NCBI GenBank assembly: GCA_035517495.1
Contig: DATIYT010000059.1
Location: 37,813-101,812 of the forward strand
Source of the DNA: DASZHJ01 sp035517495
GTDB taxonomy: Bacteria > Pseudomonadota > Alphaproteobacteria > ATCC43930 > CGMCC-115725
DNA: 64,000 bases
Reading direction: 5' to 3'
The notes under the pieces were generated by a model. The model had not been told where the DNA came from and made no database searches. It saw nothing but the letters and a program-made list of their open reading frames with translations. This document shows positions 52,774 to 61,250 of this stretch, in pieces; within the stretch, counting starts at the first letter, position 1; each line of letters begins with the position of its first letter. The position numbers and the translations under genes are program-made.

Positions 52774-54618
52774 TCAATCCGCCACCTCCGCCAGTTCTGC
52801 GGCGCGTGCCGCTTCCTGCTGGCGCGACCACATGGCGGCATAGACCCCGCCCTGTGCCAAAAGGCGCGCGTGATTGCCGCGCTCGATCACGCGGCCCTGA
52901 TCGAGTACCAGTATTTCGTCGGCGTGGATCACCGTCGAAAGCCGGTGCGCGATGATGAGCGTCGTTCGCTCGCGCGCCACGTCCTCGAGGTCGCTCTGAA
53001 TTTCGCGTTCCGTCTTGGTGTCGAGCGCGGAGGTCGCTTCATCGAGCACCAGTACGCGCGGCGCCTTCAGCACCACGCGCGCGATCGCGACCCGTTGCTT
53101 CTCGCCGCCCGAGAGCTTGAGGCCGCGCTCGCCGACCGCGGTCTTGTATCCGTCGGGGAGCCCCGCCACGAAGTCGTGGATGTGAGCGAGGCGGGCCGCA
53201 TGCTCGATCTCGGCGATCTCCGCGCCGGGGTGGCCATAGGCGATGTTGTACTGGATCGTGTCGTTGAAGAGCACGGTGTCCTGCGGCATCACTCCGATGG
53301 CGCGGCGGATGCTGTCTTGCGTCACGTCGCGGAGATCCTGGCCGTCGATCCGGATCGAGCCCCCCGTCACGTCGTAGAAGCGGAACAGCAGCCGCGCGAT
53401 CGTCGACTTGCCGGCGCCACTCGCGCCCACGATCGCAAGAGTGCCGCCGGGCGCCACGCGGAACGACACCTCGTGCAGGATCGAACGGCGCGGGTCGTAG
53501 TGGAAGGAGACGCGGTCGAAGACGATCTCGCCCGGCCCGACGGCGAGCCCCGGCGCGCCGGGGTTGTCCGTCACCTCCGGCTTCACGTCGAGCAAACGGA
53601 ACATCGCTTCGAGGTCGATCAGCGACTGCTTAATGTTGCGATAAACGACGCCCAGGAAGTTGAGCGGCATGTAGAGCTGCACCAAGTAGGCGTTCACCAT
53701 CACGAAATCGCCGACCGTCAAGCGACCGGCCGCGACACCGTATCCCGCAAGCAGCATCACAGCGACCAGCCCCGCGGAGATGATCAGCCCCTGCCCCACA
53801 TTGAGCGCCGAGAGCGTGGTCTGGCTCTTGACCGCCGCTTTTTCGTAGGCTTGCAGCGCGCGGTCGAAGCGGCGCGCTTCGTGCCCCTCGTTGGCGAAGT
53901 ACTTGACGGTCTCGAAATTGATGAGACTGTCGATCGCGCGGGTATTGGCCTCGCTGTCGCGGTCGTTCATCTCGCGGCGGAATTTGACCCGCCAATCCGT
54001 GATCGCGAAGGTGAAGATGACATAGATGAGGACGGTGACGAGGGTCGCGGCAGCGAACTCCCAAGAATAGAAGCGCCAGAGAATGCCGCCCACCAGCGCG
54101 ATCTCCACCACCGTCGGAATAGCGCTGAACAGCATGTAAGAGAGCAGGAAGTCCATGCCGCGGATGCCGCGCTCGATCGCGCGCGAGAGACCGCCGGTCT
54201 GGCGTTCCAGGTGGAAGCGCAGCGAAAGCGAATGCAGGTGCCGGAATGTGCGCAGCGCGATCTCACGCACCGCACGCTGTCCCACTTTGGCAAAGACGCC
54301 GTCGCGCAACTCGCCGAATGCCTGCGCGAGAACGCGCGCGACGCCATAACTGACGACGATCATGACCGGTACCGCGATCAGCTTGCCGGGGCCGGGCGTC
54401 AGAGCATCGACCGCGTGCTTATAGAGCAGCGGCACCGCGACGTTGATGCCCTTCGCCGCGAGCAGGCAAAGGAGCGCCAGCACGACCCGGGACCTGAGCT
54501 CGACGTTCGCTGGCCAGAGATAGGGCGCAAGTCGCAACACACTTCTGATTTCGCTTTTGCCGCCGCCTTCGCCTCCGCTCGCGCCCGTCGAGCCGCGGCG
54601 TATGTCGCGCGCGCTCAC
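52774..54618 (-). CDS. ABC exporter, ATM1/HMT1-like half-transporter
   Basis: A 614-residue fused membrane and ATPase half-transporter. Six transmembrane segments span about residues 35-330 (FAKVGQRAVREIALRTFRHL is typical of the ATM1 group). They are followed by Walker A AIVGASGAGKSTIARLLFRF, signature LKLSGGEKQRVAIARVVLKA and Walker B LVLDEATSALDT. In bacteria this group exports glutathione-linked metals or persulfides. It starts with GTG 54618, overlapping the upstream MFS stop (GTGA); the open frame beyond is a shadow of that gene. Confidence 0.92.
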   Translation of the reverse strand: MSARDIRRGSTGASGGEGGGKSEIRSVLRLAPYLWPANVELRSRVVLALLCLLAAKGINVAVPLLYKHAVDALTPGPGKLIAVPVMIVVSYGVARVLAQAFGELRDGVFAKVGQRAVREIALRTFRHLHSLSLRFHLERQTGGLSRAIERGIRGMDFLLSYMLFSAIPTVVEIALVGGILWRFYSWEFAAATLVTVLIYVIFTFAITDWRVKFRREMNDRDSEANTRAIDSLINFETVKYFANEGHEARRFDRALQAYEKAAVKSQTTLSALNVGQGLIISAGLVAVMLLAGYGVAAGRLTVGDFVMVNAYLVQLYMPLNFLGVVYRNIKQSLIDLEAMFRLLDVKPEVTDNPGAPGLAVGPGEIVFDRVSFHYDPRRSILHEVSFRVAPGGTLAIVGASGAGKSTIARLLFRFYDVTGGSIRIDGQDLRDVTQDSIRRAIGVMPQDTVLFNDTIQYNIAYGHPGAEIAEIEHAARLAHIHDFVAGLPDGYKTAVGERGLKLSGGEKQRVAIARVVLKAPRVLVLDEATSALDTKTEREIQSDLEDVARERTTLIIAHRLSTVIHADEILVLDQGRVIERGNHARLLAQGGVYAAMWSRQQEAARAAELAEVAD

Positions 54619-55811
54619 GACACGGTCTCCGTCGATTGGGCGAGCGCGCTCTCGGGCGCGCCGCGAGGAATGCGCAGTGCCATCGCGAGCACGATCAGCA
54701 TCACCGCTCCGCCCGCATAGTAAGGCGCGTCGCGGCCCAACAGAGTGAACAGCGGACCGGCCGCGAAGGGGCCGATGATGCGCGCAAGGCTGGCGCCGGA
54801 TTGCGCCACTCCGAGGATGCCGCCGCGCTCTTCGACGCCGGCTTCGCGAGAGATGAGCGCATTGATCGAGGGATTGAGGAGGCCCATGCCGACCGCAAGG
54901 GAGCCGCACATGAACAACAGCACCGGGAGCTTGAGTGCGAAGGGCATGCCGCCCAAGCCGACCATGATCGCACCGGCGCCGAAAGTGACGAGGCGCGGCC
55001 CGCCGAACCGCCGCGACAGCGGACCAATCAGAAAGCCCTGAACGATGATCAGCACGATGCCGACGAACAGAAAGAGTAAACCGACGTCCCACTGATCCCA
55101 GCCAAAGGCGCTGTTGAGCCAGAGCGCCTGCGTCACCTCCATGGCGGCGAACGCGACCACGGTGGTGAACAGCAGCAGGATCAACAACCGAAGCGTCGGC
55201 CGGTGTGCGATATGGCGCGCGACCTGCCAGCGGCTCGGTCGTGTCGGCGCATGCCGCGCTTCGGGCGGGAGGCTCTCCTTGAGCAGCATCAGCACCAAGA
55301 CGAAGGCAATCGCCGAAAGGCCCGCGGAGAGGAAGGCCGGCCGCGCCAGTGCCGCCAAGGTATTTCCGCTGCCGGCGATCATCCCTCCGATCGGCGGACC
55401 CAGCGTGAAACCAACCCCAAAGGCGGCACCGATCAGGCCCATGCCCTTTGCACGCTTCTCCGGTGACGTCACGTCGGTGATGTAGGCCTGCGCCGCCGCA
55501 ATGTTGCCGGCCCCTGCACCCGCCAGCAGCCGCGCCGCTACCAGCATCCAGAATGCATCGGCGAAGCCGAGCCACAGATAGGCCGTGACCGAGCACGCAA
55601 GGCTGATCAGCAGCACCGGGCGGCGGCCGATCTTGTCGCTGACGCGGCCGAGGATGGGCGACGAGAAGAACTGCGCGAGCGAATAAGACGCCATCATCCA
55701 TGTGATGGCGGTGGGCGAGGCGCCGAAGTGCTTACCGTAGAACGGCAGCAACGGAATCATCACGCCGAAGCCCAAGAGGTCCAGAAAGACGATGAAGAGC
55801 AGGATGGCCAT
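54615..55811 (-). CDS. MFS transporter, TetA-like 12-TM efflux pump
   Basis: A 398-residue proton-driven transporter. It opens MAILLFIVFLDLLGFGVMIP and has motif A as ILGRVSDKIGRRPVLLISL, and motif C-like GAAFGVGFTLGPPIGGMIAG. These match the TetA/MdtG drug-proton antiporter group. The translation overlap with the ATM1-like gene suggests a joint export operon. Substrate unknown. Confidence 0.9.
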   Translation of the reverse strand: MAILLFIVFLDLLGFGVMIPLLPFYGKHFGASPTAITWMMASYSLAQFFSSPILGRVSDKIGRRPVLLISLACSVTAYLWLGFADAFWMLVAARLLAGAGAGNIAAAQAYITDVTSPEKRAKGMGLIGAAFGVGFTLGPPIGGMIAGSGNTLAALARPAFLSAGLSAIAFVLVLMLLKESLPPEARHAPTRPSRWQVARHIAHRPTLRLLILLLFTTVVAFAAMEVTQALWLNSAFGWDQWDVGLLFLFVGIVLIIVQGFLIGPLSRRFGGPRLVTFGAGAIMVGLGGMPFALKLPVLLFMCGSLAVGMGLLNPSINALISREAGVEERGGILGVAQSGASLARIIGPFAAGPLFTLLGRDAPYYAGGAVMLIVLAMALRIPRGAPESALAQSTETVS

Positions 55812-55918
55812 GGGCGGATAAATAGCGTGGATTGCGCGCCGATAACAGGGTTAGGGTCGCGAAAGCGAAGGTGATTGCTGGTTCGGCGCGGAAATCGCTA
55901 CAAAACCAGCAAATCTTA

Positions 55919-55952
55919 AGCAGGTTCCGATTTAATCTGATCGGAACCTGCT
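55919..55952. repeat. Perfect 13-bp inverted repeat
   Basis: AGCAGGTTCCGAT (55919-55931) and ATCGGAACCTGCT (55940-55952) are perfectly complementary over an 8-base loop, followed by CTAATTTT. It sits between divergent genes, so it is not a normal terminator. It resembles palindromic elements of alphaproteobacteria (RPE-like) recalled from other genomes. Confidence 0.6.
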
Positions 55953-56001
55953 CTAATTTTGTCATTCGAAAGCTAACCGAACGGGCAGGTTGGGAAACTG
56001 C

Positions 56002-56511
56002 ATGAGCGATTCGTTTTCAATCCGGCGGCTCGGGCAGGGTGATGCCACGGCCTATCGGGAACTCCGACTCGAGGGGCTGAAGCGCCATCCCGAAGCCTTC
56101 GGCGCCGCTTTCGAAGAGGAAGCGGCGCAGCCGGTCGCCGCATACGAACGCCGCATCCTCATGAGCGAGGTGTTCGGCGGCTTCATGGGCGCTCGGCTCA
56201 TGGGCACCGCCCGCTTCTCGATCGAGCCCGGCGCAAAGCGGCGTCACATCGGCGTGCTCACGGGCATGTATGTGCGTGGGACCGCACGCGGGACCGGACT
56301 TGCCTCCGGCCTCGTCGAGCATATCGTCGCCGCCGCACGGGGGCGCGTCGAGCGGATCAATCTCAATGTCACCGTGGGCAACGAGCGGGCACGCCGCCTC
56401 TATGAGCGTCATGGCTTCCGCATCTGCGGTACGGAGCCCGACGCGCTCCGGATCGACGGGCGCAGCTACGACGAGCACATGATGACGCGGTTGATGACGG
56501 CGGAGCGCTGA
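56002..56511 (+). CDS. GNAT family N-acetyltransferase
   Basis: A 169-residue acetyltransferase. It starts MSDSFSIRRLGQGDATAYRE, with the acetyl-CoA loop GMYVRGTARGTGLASGLVEH (R-x-x-G-x-G/A) and the C-terminal INLNVTVGNERARRLYERHG, the hallmark of GNAT motif B. Substrate unknown. Start ATG 56002 is preferred over an in-frame ATG 12 bases earlier. It is separated from the divergent MFS gene by the AGCAGGTTCCGAT palindrome. Confidence 0.9.
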   Translation: MSDSFSIRRLGQGDATAYRELRLEGLKRHPEAFGAAFEEEAAQPVAAYERRILMSEVFGGFMGARLMGTARFSIEPGAKRRHIGVLTGMYVRGTARGTGLASGLVEHIVAAARGRVERINLNVTVGNERARRLYERHGFRICGTEPDALRIDGRSYDEHMMTRLMTAER

Positions 56512-56518
56512 CGCCGGT

Positions 56519-57685
56519 TCAAAAACGGCGCGGTATGTATCGGGTGAGGACTGCCATGCCGAGCATCGTTACACCACCCGCGACGAAGACCGCAGGAAGC
56601 TCAAAGATTGCCAGCAGCGCGGCGAAGATCGCGGGCGGGGCCGTTTGCCCGAAATCGCGATAGGTCACAAAGACCGCAGTCATTTCGCTCCGCTCATGCA
56701 CATGGACCGCGCGCAGGAAGAGTGAATTTCCGGCGCCGTCGATGGTTTCGGCGACGAACGCCGACATCACCAGCATCACGGCACCGAGGAGTGGCGTACC
56801 CATGGCCGGCACCGTCGCGAGCGTGATGCATCCGGTCGCGGCATAGCCGAGCAGCAATAGGCGTCGGATGCCGATGCGCCGGCCGAGCCAACCCCAGATC
56901 AGCACGGTCCACATCCAACCGACGCCGATCGAGACGATGAGACCCCCGGCCTCCGCGCCGAGTCCGGTCTTGATCGCATAGACCGGCGCATAGATCTGAA
57001 ACATGCTCCACCAGGCATTGCGCCCAACCGCGAGAACCCAGGAAAGGCGAAGCCTCGGCTGCGCCATGAAGCGTGCGATCGAATAGATCGGATTGAGCCG
57101 CCGGCTCGCGCGCGGTTCCAGCGGCGGCTCCAAGCGCAGCAGCCAAAAATACGCCAGCATCAGCAGTCCCGTAGCTCCCGATATCAGAAACGGAAGCCAG
57201 AAGGCGGCGTGACTCTGCAGATAGATGCCGAGCCACGGTCCGACCGTCCAGGGTGCCGCGGCAAAGAAAATGCGCTTTGCTTCGAAGCGGCCGAGCTCGC
57301 TGCGCGCGATGTTTTCGAGGACGTAGAGATTGAAGACGATCTCAAAGCAAGCGAAGGCGAAGGTATTGAGCGCAAATCCGACGATGAGCGCCGGAACGGA
57401 ATCCCTGGCAAGGAGCACACACGAGAGGAGGAGCACAGCCGTTCCAAGGAGGAGGAGGCGCGGCCGACCCACGAGTGCTGCGAGCGAGGGGATCGCGAGG
57501 CGGCCGGTAAAGCCGCAGATCCCCACCATCAGGTAGACGAGGCTCAGCTCGCGCGCGCTGCCCAACAGCCGAAACGCTTCGACCGGCAAAACCGTGAGCA
57601 GGATCGTTTGCGCAAACGCTGCGAGGAAAAAGAGGATCGCAAAGGTGGTGGTCCTGCCGATGCCCACGAGCAGCGTCCGCCGCAC
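56519..57685 (-). CDS. MFS transporter, 12 TM
   Basis: A 388-residue membrane protein with twelve hydrophobic segments in two halves. A charged central loop lies near residue 190 (PPLEPRASRRLNPIYS). No subgroup-specific motif is recognised. LVGRPRLLLLG takes the motif-A position in the first half, in a weak form. It converges with the GNAT gene, with 7 bases between stops. Confidence 0.82.
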   Translation of the reverse strand: MRRTLLVGIGRTTTFAILFFLAAFAQTILLTVLPVEAFRLLGSARELSLVYLMVGICGFTGRLAIPSLAALVGRPRLLLLGTAVLLLSCVLLARDSVPALIVGFALNTFAFACFEIVFNLYVLENIARSELGRFEAKRIFFAAAPWTVGPWLGIYLQSHAAFWLPFLISGATGLLMLAYFWLLRLEPPLEPRASRRLNPIYSIARFMAQPRLRLSWVLAVGRNAWWSMFQIYAPVYAIKTGLGAEAGGLIVSIGVGWMWTVLIWGWLGRRIGIRRLLLLGYAATGCITLATVPAMGTPLLGAVMLVMSAFVAETIDGAGNSLFLRAVHVHERSEMTAVFVTYRDFGQTAPPAIFAALLAIFELPAVFVAGGVTMLGMAVLTRYIPRRF

Positions 57686-57707
57686 AGCCGACTTGAGTGA
57701 ATTCTAA

Positions 57708-57839
57708 GTGTTGATCCCGCACGGCGCTATCCGCTGGCAGGAGTGCGCCCGAGACCCAATCATGTGCGTCAACCGGGCGATGTGCAAGAACGCCAAGGCG
57801 GCGCACTTCGGTCAAGGCATGACGGCGACGCCGCGCTGA
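57708..57839 (+). CDS. Possible Cys-rich microprotein (43 codons)
   Basis: A GTG-started frame with a balanced composition: WQECARDPIMCVNRAMCKN then AKAAHFGQGMTATPR. Three Cys and several hydrophilic residues would fit a small structured peptide, but no ribosome site is clear and the product is not recognised. It could equally be a remnant of a longer gene. Confidence 0.25.
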   Translation: MLIPHGAIRWQECARDPIMCVNRAMCKNAKAAHFGQGMTATPR

Positions 57840-57887
57840 GGTAGATTATCTCCGAGTCATGCGTTGCCGAGACTGGAGGACTCCGCG

Positions 57888-58151
57888 ATGGCAAGACGAC
57901 CGGTCCGCATCATCTCTCTCTGCCTTGGAATCGCGCTGGTTTCGGCGCTTCCGCTCGTGGTATTGGCGCAAACCAACCCGGTCCCTGACCGCGAAGGCGG
58001 TACCTACGATTACAAGAAGCACCAGCCGACGGAAGCCGCACCCTCCACGACAAGCACCAAGCAGGTCGACGACGAGGTCAGGAAGCTGCTGAAGCAAACC
58101 GACCAGCTAGACAAGCAGTTCGGCCAGGGCCAGCCGCAAGGCAGCAAGTAA
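57888..58151 (+). CDS. Small secreted hypothetical protein
   Basis: An 87-residue protein with a signal peptide (ISLCLGIALVSALPLVVLAQ) and a hydrophilic mature part. The mature part contains REGGTYDYKKHQPTEAA and a Lys/Gln-rich helix (DDEVRKLLKQTDQLDKQFG). Start ATG 57888 follows GGAGG at 8 bases, better than an ATG 24 bases earlier. Not recognised; likely periplasmic. Confidence 0.7.
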   Translation: MARRPVRIISLCLGIALVSALPLVVLAQTNPVPDREGGTYDYKKHQPTEAAPSTTSTKQVDDEVRKLLKQTDQLDKQFGQGQPQGSK

Positions 58152-58272
58152 GGGAGCCCGCGTCAGAACCTGATTCCGCAGTCATAGGCGATACCCGGCA
58201 TAGCGTTGCTCCTGCGGTATTCGCTCTTGAGCTGCAGCACGCCGCCCGCAATCCCCCCGGATTACGTGGGCT

Positions 58273-59025
58273 TCAGGGCGGCGGCACCGCGCGAAAGTAG
58301 ACCCCATTGGCGCCGTAGGCCGGAGCGAGCCATGCGCCGCCGCAAAGGTACTGGTTATAAGCGGCCTGAAAGGCGCAGCCCGCCGGCAACGCTGCGTAGA
58401 TCGTGCCGGGCGGTGGCGCCGCAACCGGAGCGGACGCGGCCGCCGCGCCCGCTGCGACACCAGCGTTGTAGGCATTGGTGGTATTTGCGCTGGCCGCAGC
58501 CGCGCCGGCGACCACGGCGGTCGTCGCCACCGCAGCGCCGGCCACTGCCCAGCCGGCACCGCAGTTGTAGCAGCCGGAGGAGCCGTAATAGCTCACCGTC
58601 GCGGGCTGGTGATAGTAGGCGCCGGAAGCGGTCGTCGTCGTTCCGTAGTAGCCGGTGTGCTCGGTGCCGTACGCGCCCGTAGCCGTGCTGTGATAGTAGC
58701 CGCCATAGTCGCTGGCGTGCGCCACACCTTGCGAATCAGCGGCGGTGCCGTGCGCGTAACCGCCGGCGTCGCTTTCATGGGCGACCCCGCTCGAGGTGGC
58801 CTGGGTGCCGTGCTCGTAACCGCCGGCATTGCTCGTGTGGGAGGCACCCTCGGGGCCAACGGAGGTGGAATGCGAATACCCGCCGGCGTCGCCGCTATGC
58901 GTATATCCGCCGCCGGCGTTGCGCGACCAACTGCCGCCTCCGCCGCCATGCATCCATGCTTCAGCCGGCAGCCCAAAGAGCGCGGCTGACAGCGCCACTG
59001 TCGAGACGAGAAGAATTTTGCTCAT
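58273..59025 (-). CDS. Secreted Gly/Tyr/His repeat protein
   Basis: A 250-residue exported protein, signal peptide ending AEA. Residues about 27-130 are made of degenerate repeats of 16-18 residues around GGY-x-H-S/G-T (GGGYTHSGDAGGYSHST, NAGGYEHGTQATSSG, DAGGYAHGTAADSQG). A Cys pair (GCYNCG), an Ala/Val-rich zipper (VAGAAVATTAVVAGAAAA) and a C-terminal domain with two Cys (GCAFQAAYNQYLCGGAWLAP) follow. Not assigned to a named family. It may be a surface or metal-binding structural protein (inference). Confidence 0.8.
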   Translation of the reverse strand: MSKILLVSTVALSAALFGLPAEAWMHGGGGGSWSRNAGGGYTHSGDAGGYSHSTSVGPEGASHTSNAGGYEHGTQATSSGVAHESDAGGYAHGTAADSQGVAHASDYGGYYHSTATGAYGTEHTGYYGTTTTASGAYYHQPATVSYYGSSGCYNCGAGWAVAGAAVATTAVVAGAAAASANTTNAYNAGVAAGAAAASAPVAAPPPGTIYAALPAGCAFQAAYNQYLCGGAWLAPAYGANGVYFRAVPPP

Positions 59026-59047
59026 GGGGCTCGGCCTCCTCTCGGAA

Positions 59048-59872
59048 TCACTTCGGTTGCGGAGGAACGTTCGGCGGCTGTTCGCGCGGGCCAGGCGGCT
59101 CGAATTGCATCGGCTTGGCTTTCTCCGCCATCGCAGACCTGAATGTGGCGGGGTCGACGGCGGCCATCAGGTGCCAATCGGAGTATTCGGTCTGATAGAG
59201 CGCATGCGCGGGCTCATTGGGATAGACCACGCGGACGAGCCGCGGCAGATGATCCGCGGCGCCGATCCAGAGTTCCGCCTGCACCTCGGGGCTGGCAACG
59301 GCGACGATGTCGGTGATGGTGCCGCCGATCAGCTTCGACTGCCCCACATAGAACGCCGTGTCCATCCCGCGCTCCTTAAAGACCGCGCACGGCTTCGACA
59401 GAATCACGTCCGCGAACGGGAAAAAGATCGCCGCCTTTTCCCATGCGGCATCGACCATCTGATCGATCGTCGGCGGCGCCTCGGACTTCGCAACCAAGTC
59501 TTGCGACGGCACGTAAGCCATCATCGTCTTGCCGTTGTAGTAGAACTCGTCGGGTATGCCATCGCCCGGCGAGACTACGCGCAGCTTGTCGGGCCGCTGC
59601 ATCGTCACCTGGTTGAGCGTCGCGTAAAACAGCGGCTGTCCGTTGCGCGCGGCTTTCTCATAAGTGCTGAGCGCGTTGAACGACATGGCCTTGGCGTTCT
59701 CCAGCACGGCGCATGCGGCCTTCAGGATCTCCGCGACCTTCGGTTCGATCGCTGGCGCGGCGGCTGGCGGTGCAGCCGGGGTCGCCGGTGTCTGCTGCGC
59801 CTGCGCCTGAGCGAGCGCAAGAAAGGAGACCGCGCCCAAAGCCACCGCCCAACGCATGTTGAAGGCACTCAT
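59048..59872 (-). CDS. DUF2092 domain-containing exported protein
   Basis: A 274-residue protein with a signal peptide (ALGAVSFLALAQAQA), a Pro/Ala linker and a DUF2092 domain of LolA-like fold. Marks are FNALSTYEKAARNGQPLFYA, RPDKLRVVSPGDG and YYNGKTMMAYVPSQ. Probably a periplasmic lipid- or pigment-binding protein (family inference). Start ATG 59872 has GAGG upstream. It lies 22 bases upstream of the repeat-protein gene and may be cotranscribed with it. Confidence 0.88.
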   Translation of the reverse strand: MSAFNMRWAVALGAVSFLALAQAQAQQTPATPAAPPAAAPAIEPKVAEILKAACAVLENAKAMSFNALSTYEKAARNGQPLFYATLNQVTMQRPDKLRVVSPGDGIPDEFYYNGKTMMAYVPSQDLVAKSEAPPTIDQMVDAAWEKAAIFFPFADVILSKPCAVFKERGMDTAFYVGQSKLIGGTITDIVAVASPEVQAELWIGAADHLPRLVRVVYPNEPAHALYQTEYSDWHLMAAVDPATFRSAMAEKAKPMQFEPPGPREQPPNVPPQPK

Positions 59873-60202
59873 GCAGAACCTCTCTGCCAAGGGTCGCGAC
59901 AAAAGTGTCGCGACAAGCTAAAGCCCGGCCCAAGACACCGCGTAATGCAAATCAATAGCACACGCGCGCGCTCCGCGACGCCCCTGCCGCAAAACCCAGT
60001 AATGTCGCGATGCCGGCCATCATCGCGGCTAGCCGGTGCATGGCATTTGCGCGCCCGAGTCTGCAATCTTTGCACCTGCGAATGTGCGCCGTCGTCGTAA
60101 ACTTCCGCCTGATTTCCTTTCGCAGATTTGACTTAGGTCAAAGCGAATTCAAGTAGGTCCAATTCTATCCGCCGAGTGAGTGCTGCTCGACAATTCGGCG
60201 AC
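59873..60202. other. Intergenic region upstream of the DUF2092 gene
   Basis: 330 bases without a convincing gene. Two GTCGCGAC palindromes flank AAAAGT at 59893-59914. TTGACTTAGGTCAA at 60128-60141 has the form of a CRP/FNR-family site. A stretch around 60110-60160 is AT-richer. These suggest regulation of the DUF2092 operon, though the FNR-like site is far (about 260 bases) from its start. Confidence 0.4.
60128..60141. promoter_or_regulatory. FNR/FixK-like palindrome
   Basis: TTGACTTAGGTCAA is a perfect TTGAC-N4-GTCAA dyad, the layout of CRP/FNR-superfamily sites. Chance occurrence in 64 kb is possible, and no gene start lies at the usual distance. Confidence 0.3.
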
Positions 60203-61042
60203 TCATTTCGGGAACTGAAAGGTTAGCGTCACCTGTGTCAGCCACGTCTGTTGGCTCGCGACGGGCCTTATGGCGTTGTAATAGGAATCGAAGGCGAGCT
60301 TCATGGGTTGGTCGCCAATCCGAAATGTCTTGCTGAAGCCGCCCCCAACCGGGACCGTCCATTTGCCACCGCTCGCGACCCAGTTGGCGGTGATGGTCGG
60401 CGACGAGTCCAATGCCCACCCGTCGTCGAAGTGATAGCTCAGAGCCGGATTCAACATGAGTTGGTTGGTTCTGTTGCTGCCGCCGTTGGATGGCCCGCCG
60501 GTCGACCAAATCTGGGTGGCGACCGCACCAAACTCCCATGGACTTTCGTCCTGCTTTGCGAAACCCACCGCAGGGCCGGAGCCCCATCTGTTCACACCCA
60601 GGGTAGAATTCATCGAGGGATAGTAGAGAGTGGGTCCGACGCCCCAGTACAAACCCTCGCCGTGTTCTGGCGACAAAAAGAACTCTGTGTATCCGTTGCC
60701 GAGACCGGTCTGCCAGGAATGCCCGAGCTTCTTTGGCGGTTGAACCACCAGCGGCATCTTCGTGCGGGTGATCAGCGCCCAATCATCGTTGAGGCTGAAC
60801 GGCACGATGGCGTTATTGATCTCGAAGGTTTCTTTTGTCGATTCGGTCGGGCCGTATTGAAAGTCGGCTTCGTAGCGGAGCGGCAGTGTGATCTTGCGTG
60901 TGAAGGGGTTCTCGGTTTCCTTCGAAACTTCGGTGTCGCTGGGCGGAGGCTCCGACTGAGCAAATGACGAGCTGTTCGAAAGTGGTCCCATCACCAGAAA
61001 GGGGAAGGTCGCGCACGCCGCATATGATAGGCGAATAGCCAT
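60203..61042 (-). CDS. Outer-membrane beta-barrel transporter-like protein
   Basis: A 279-residue exported protein (signal peptide ending FAQ) with alternating strands and a C-terminal QVTLTFQFPK. PLRYEADFQYGPTESTKETF, ALITRTKMPLVVQPP and GPTLYYPSMNSTLGVNRWG are the family blocks. Relatives are often misnamed neuromedin U and are grouped with phenol-degradation MetA-like porins. Start ATG 61042 follows GAGGTGGG; a GTG 24 bases earlier is weaker. Divergent from the glycine-zipper gene. Confidence 0.82.
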   Translation of the reverse strand: MAIRLSYAACATFPFLVMGPLSNSSSFAQSEPPPSDTEVSKETENPFTRKITLPLRYEADFQYGPTESTKETFEINNAIVPFSLNDDWALITRTKMPLVVQPPKKLGHSWQTGLGNGYTEFFLSPEHGEGLYWGVGPTLYYPSMNSTLGVNRWGSGPAVGFAKQDESPWEFGAVATQIWSTGGPSNGGSNRTNQLMLNPALSYHFDDGWALDSSPTITANWVASGGKWTVPVGGGFSKTFRIGDQPMKLAFDSYYNAIRPVASQQTWLTQVTLTFQFPK

Positions 61043-61250
61043 GTCCCACCTCGAGCGTGTCTTCACGTTCCCCTGCGTACCAGCCTTTTCCGCATATCAG
61101 ATGGATCAACGCCGGCGATCTTGAAGAGCCAACCGTCTGCCATAGCTCTGTTGTCAGGCCGGGAGTTTTGTGAAGGGCGCTCTTCCGGGTGCGAACATTT
61201 GCGGACAGAGAAGAGCGCAGATCGGAAGCGATCGCTGCGGGAGGAAGAGT

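Noticed and set aside
52606..54720. 704-codon plus-strand frame opposite meaB and the ABC exporter
   Set aside because: A shadow frame full of Arg, His, Asp and Glu. The minus-strand products have all catalytic motifs.
52774..55701. Single 975-residue ABC protein
   Set aside because: The first 360 residues are a shadow of the MFS gene. The GTG at 54,618 overlapping that gene's stop is the natural start.
59869..60075. 68-codon minus-strand frame upstream of the DUF2092 gene
   Set aside because: Arg/His/Cys-rich translation without family features and no ribosome site.
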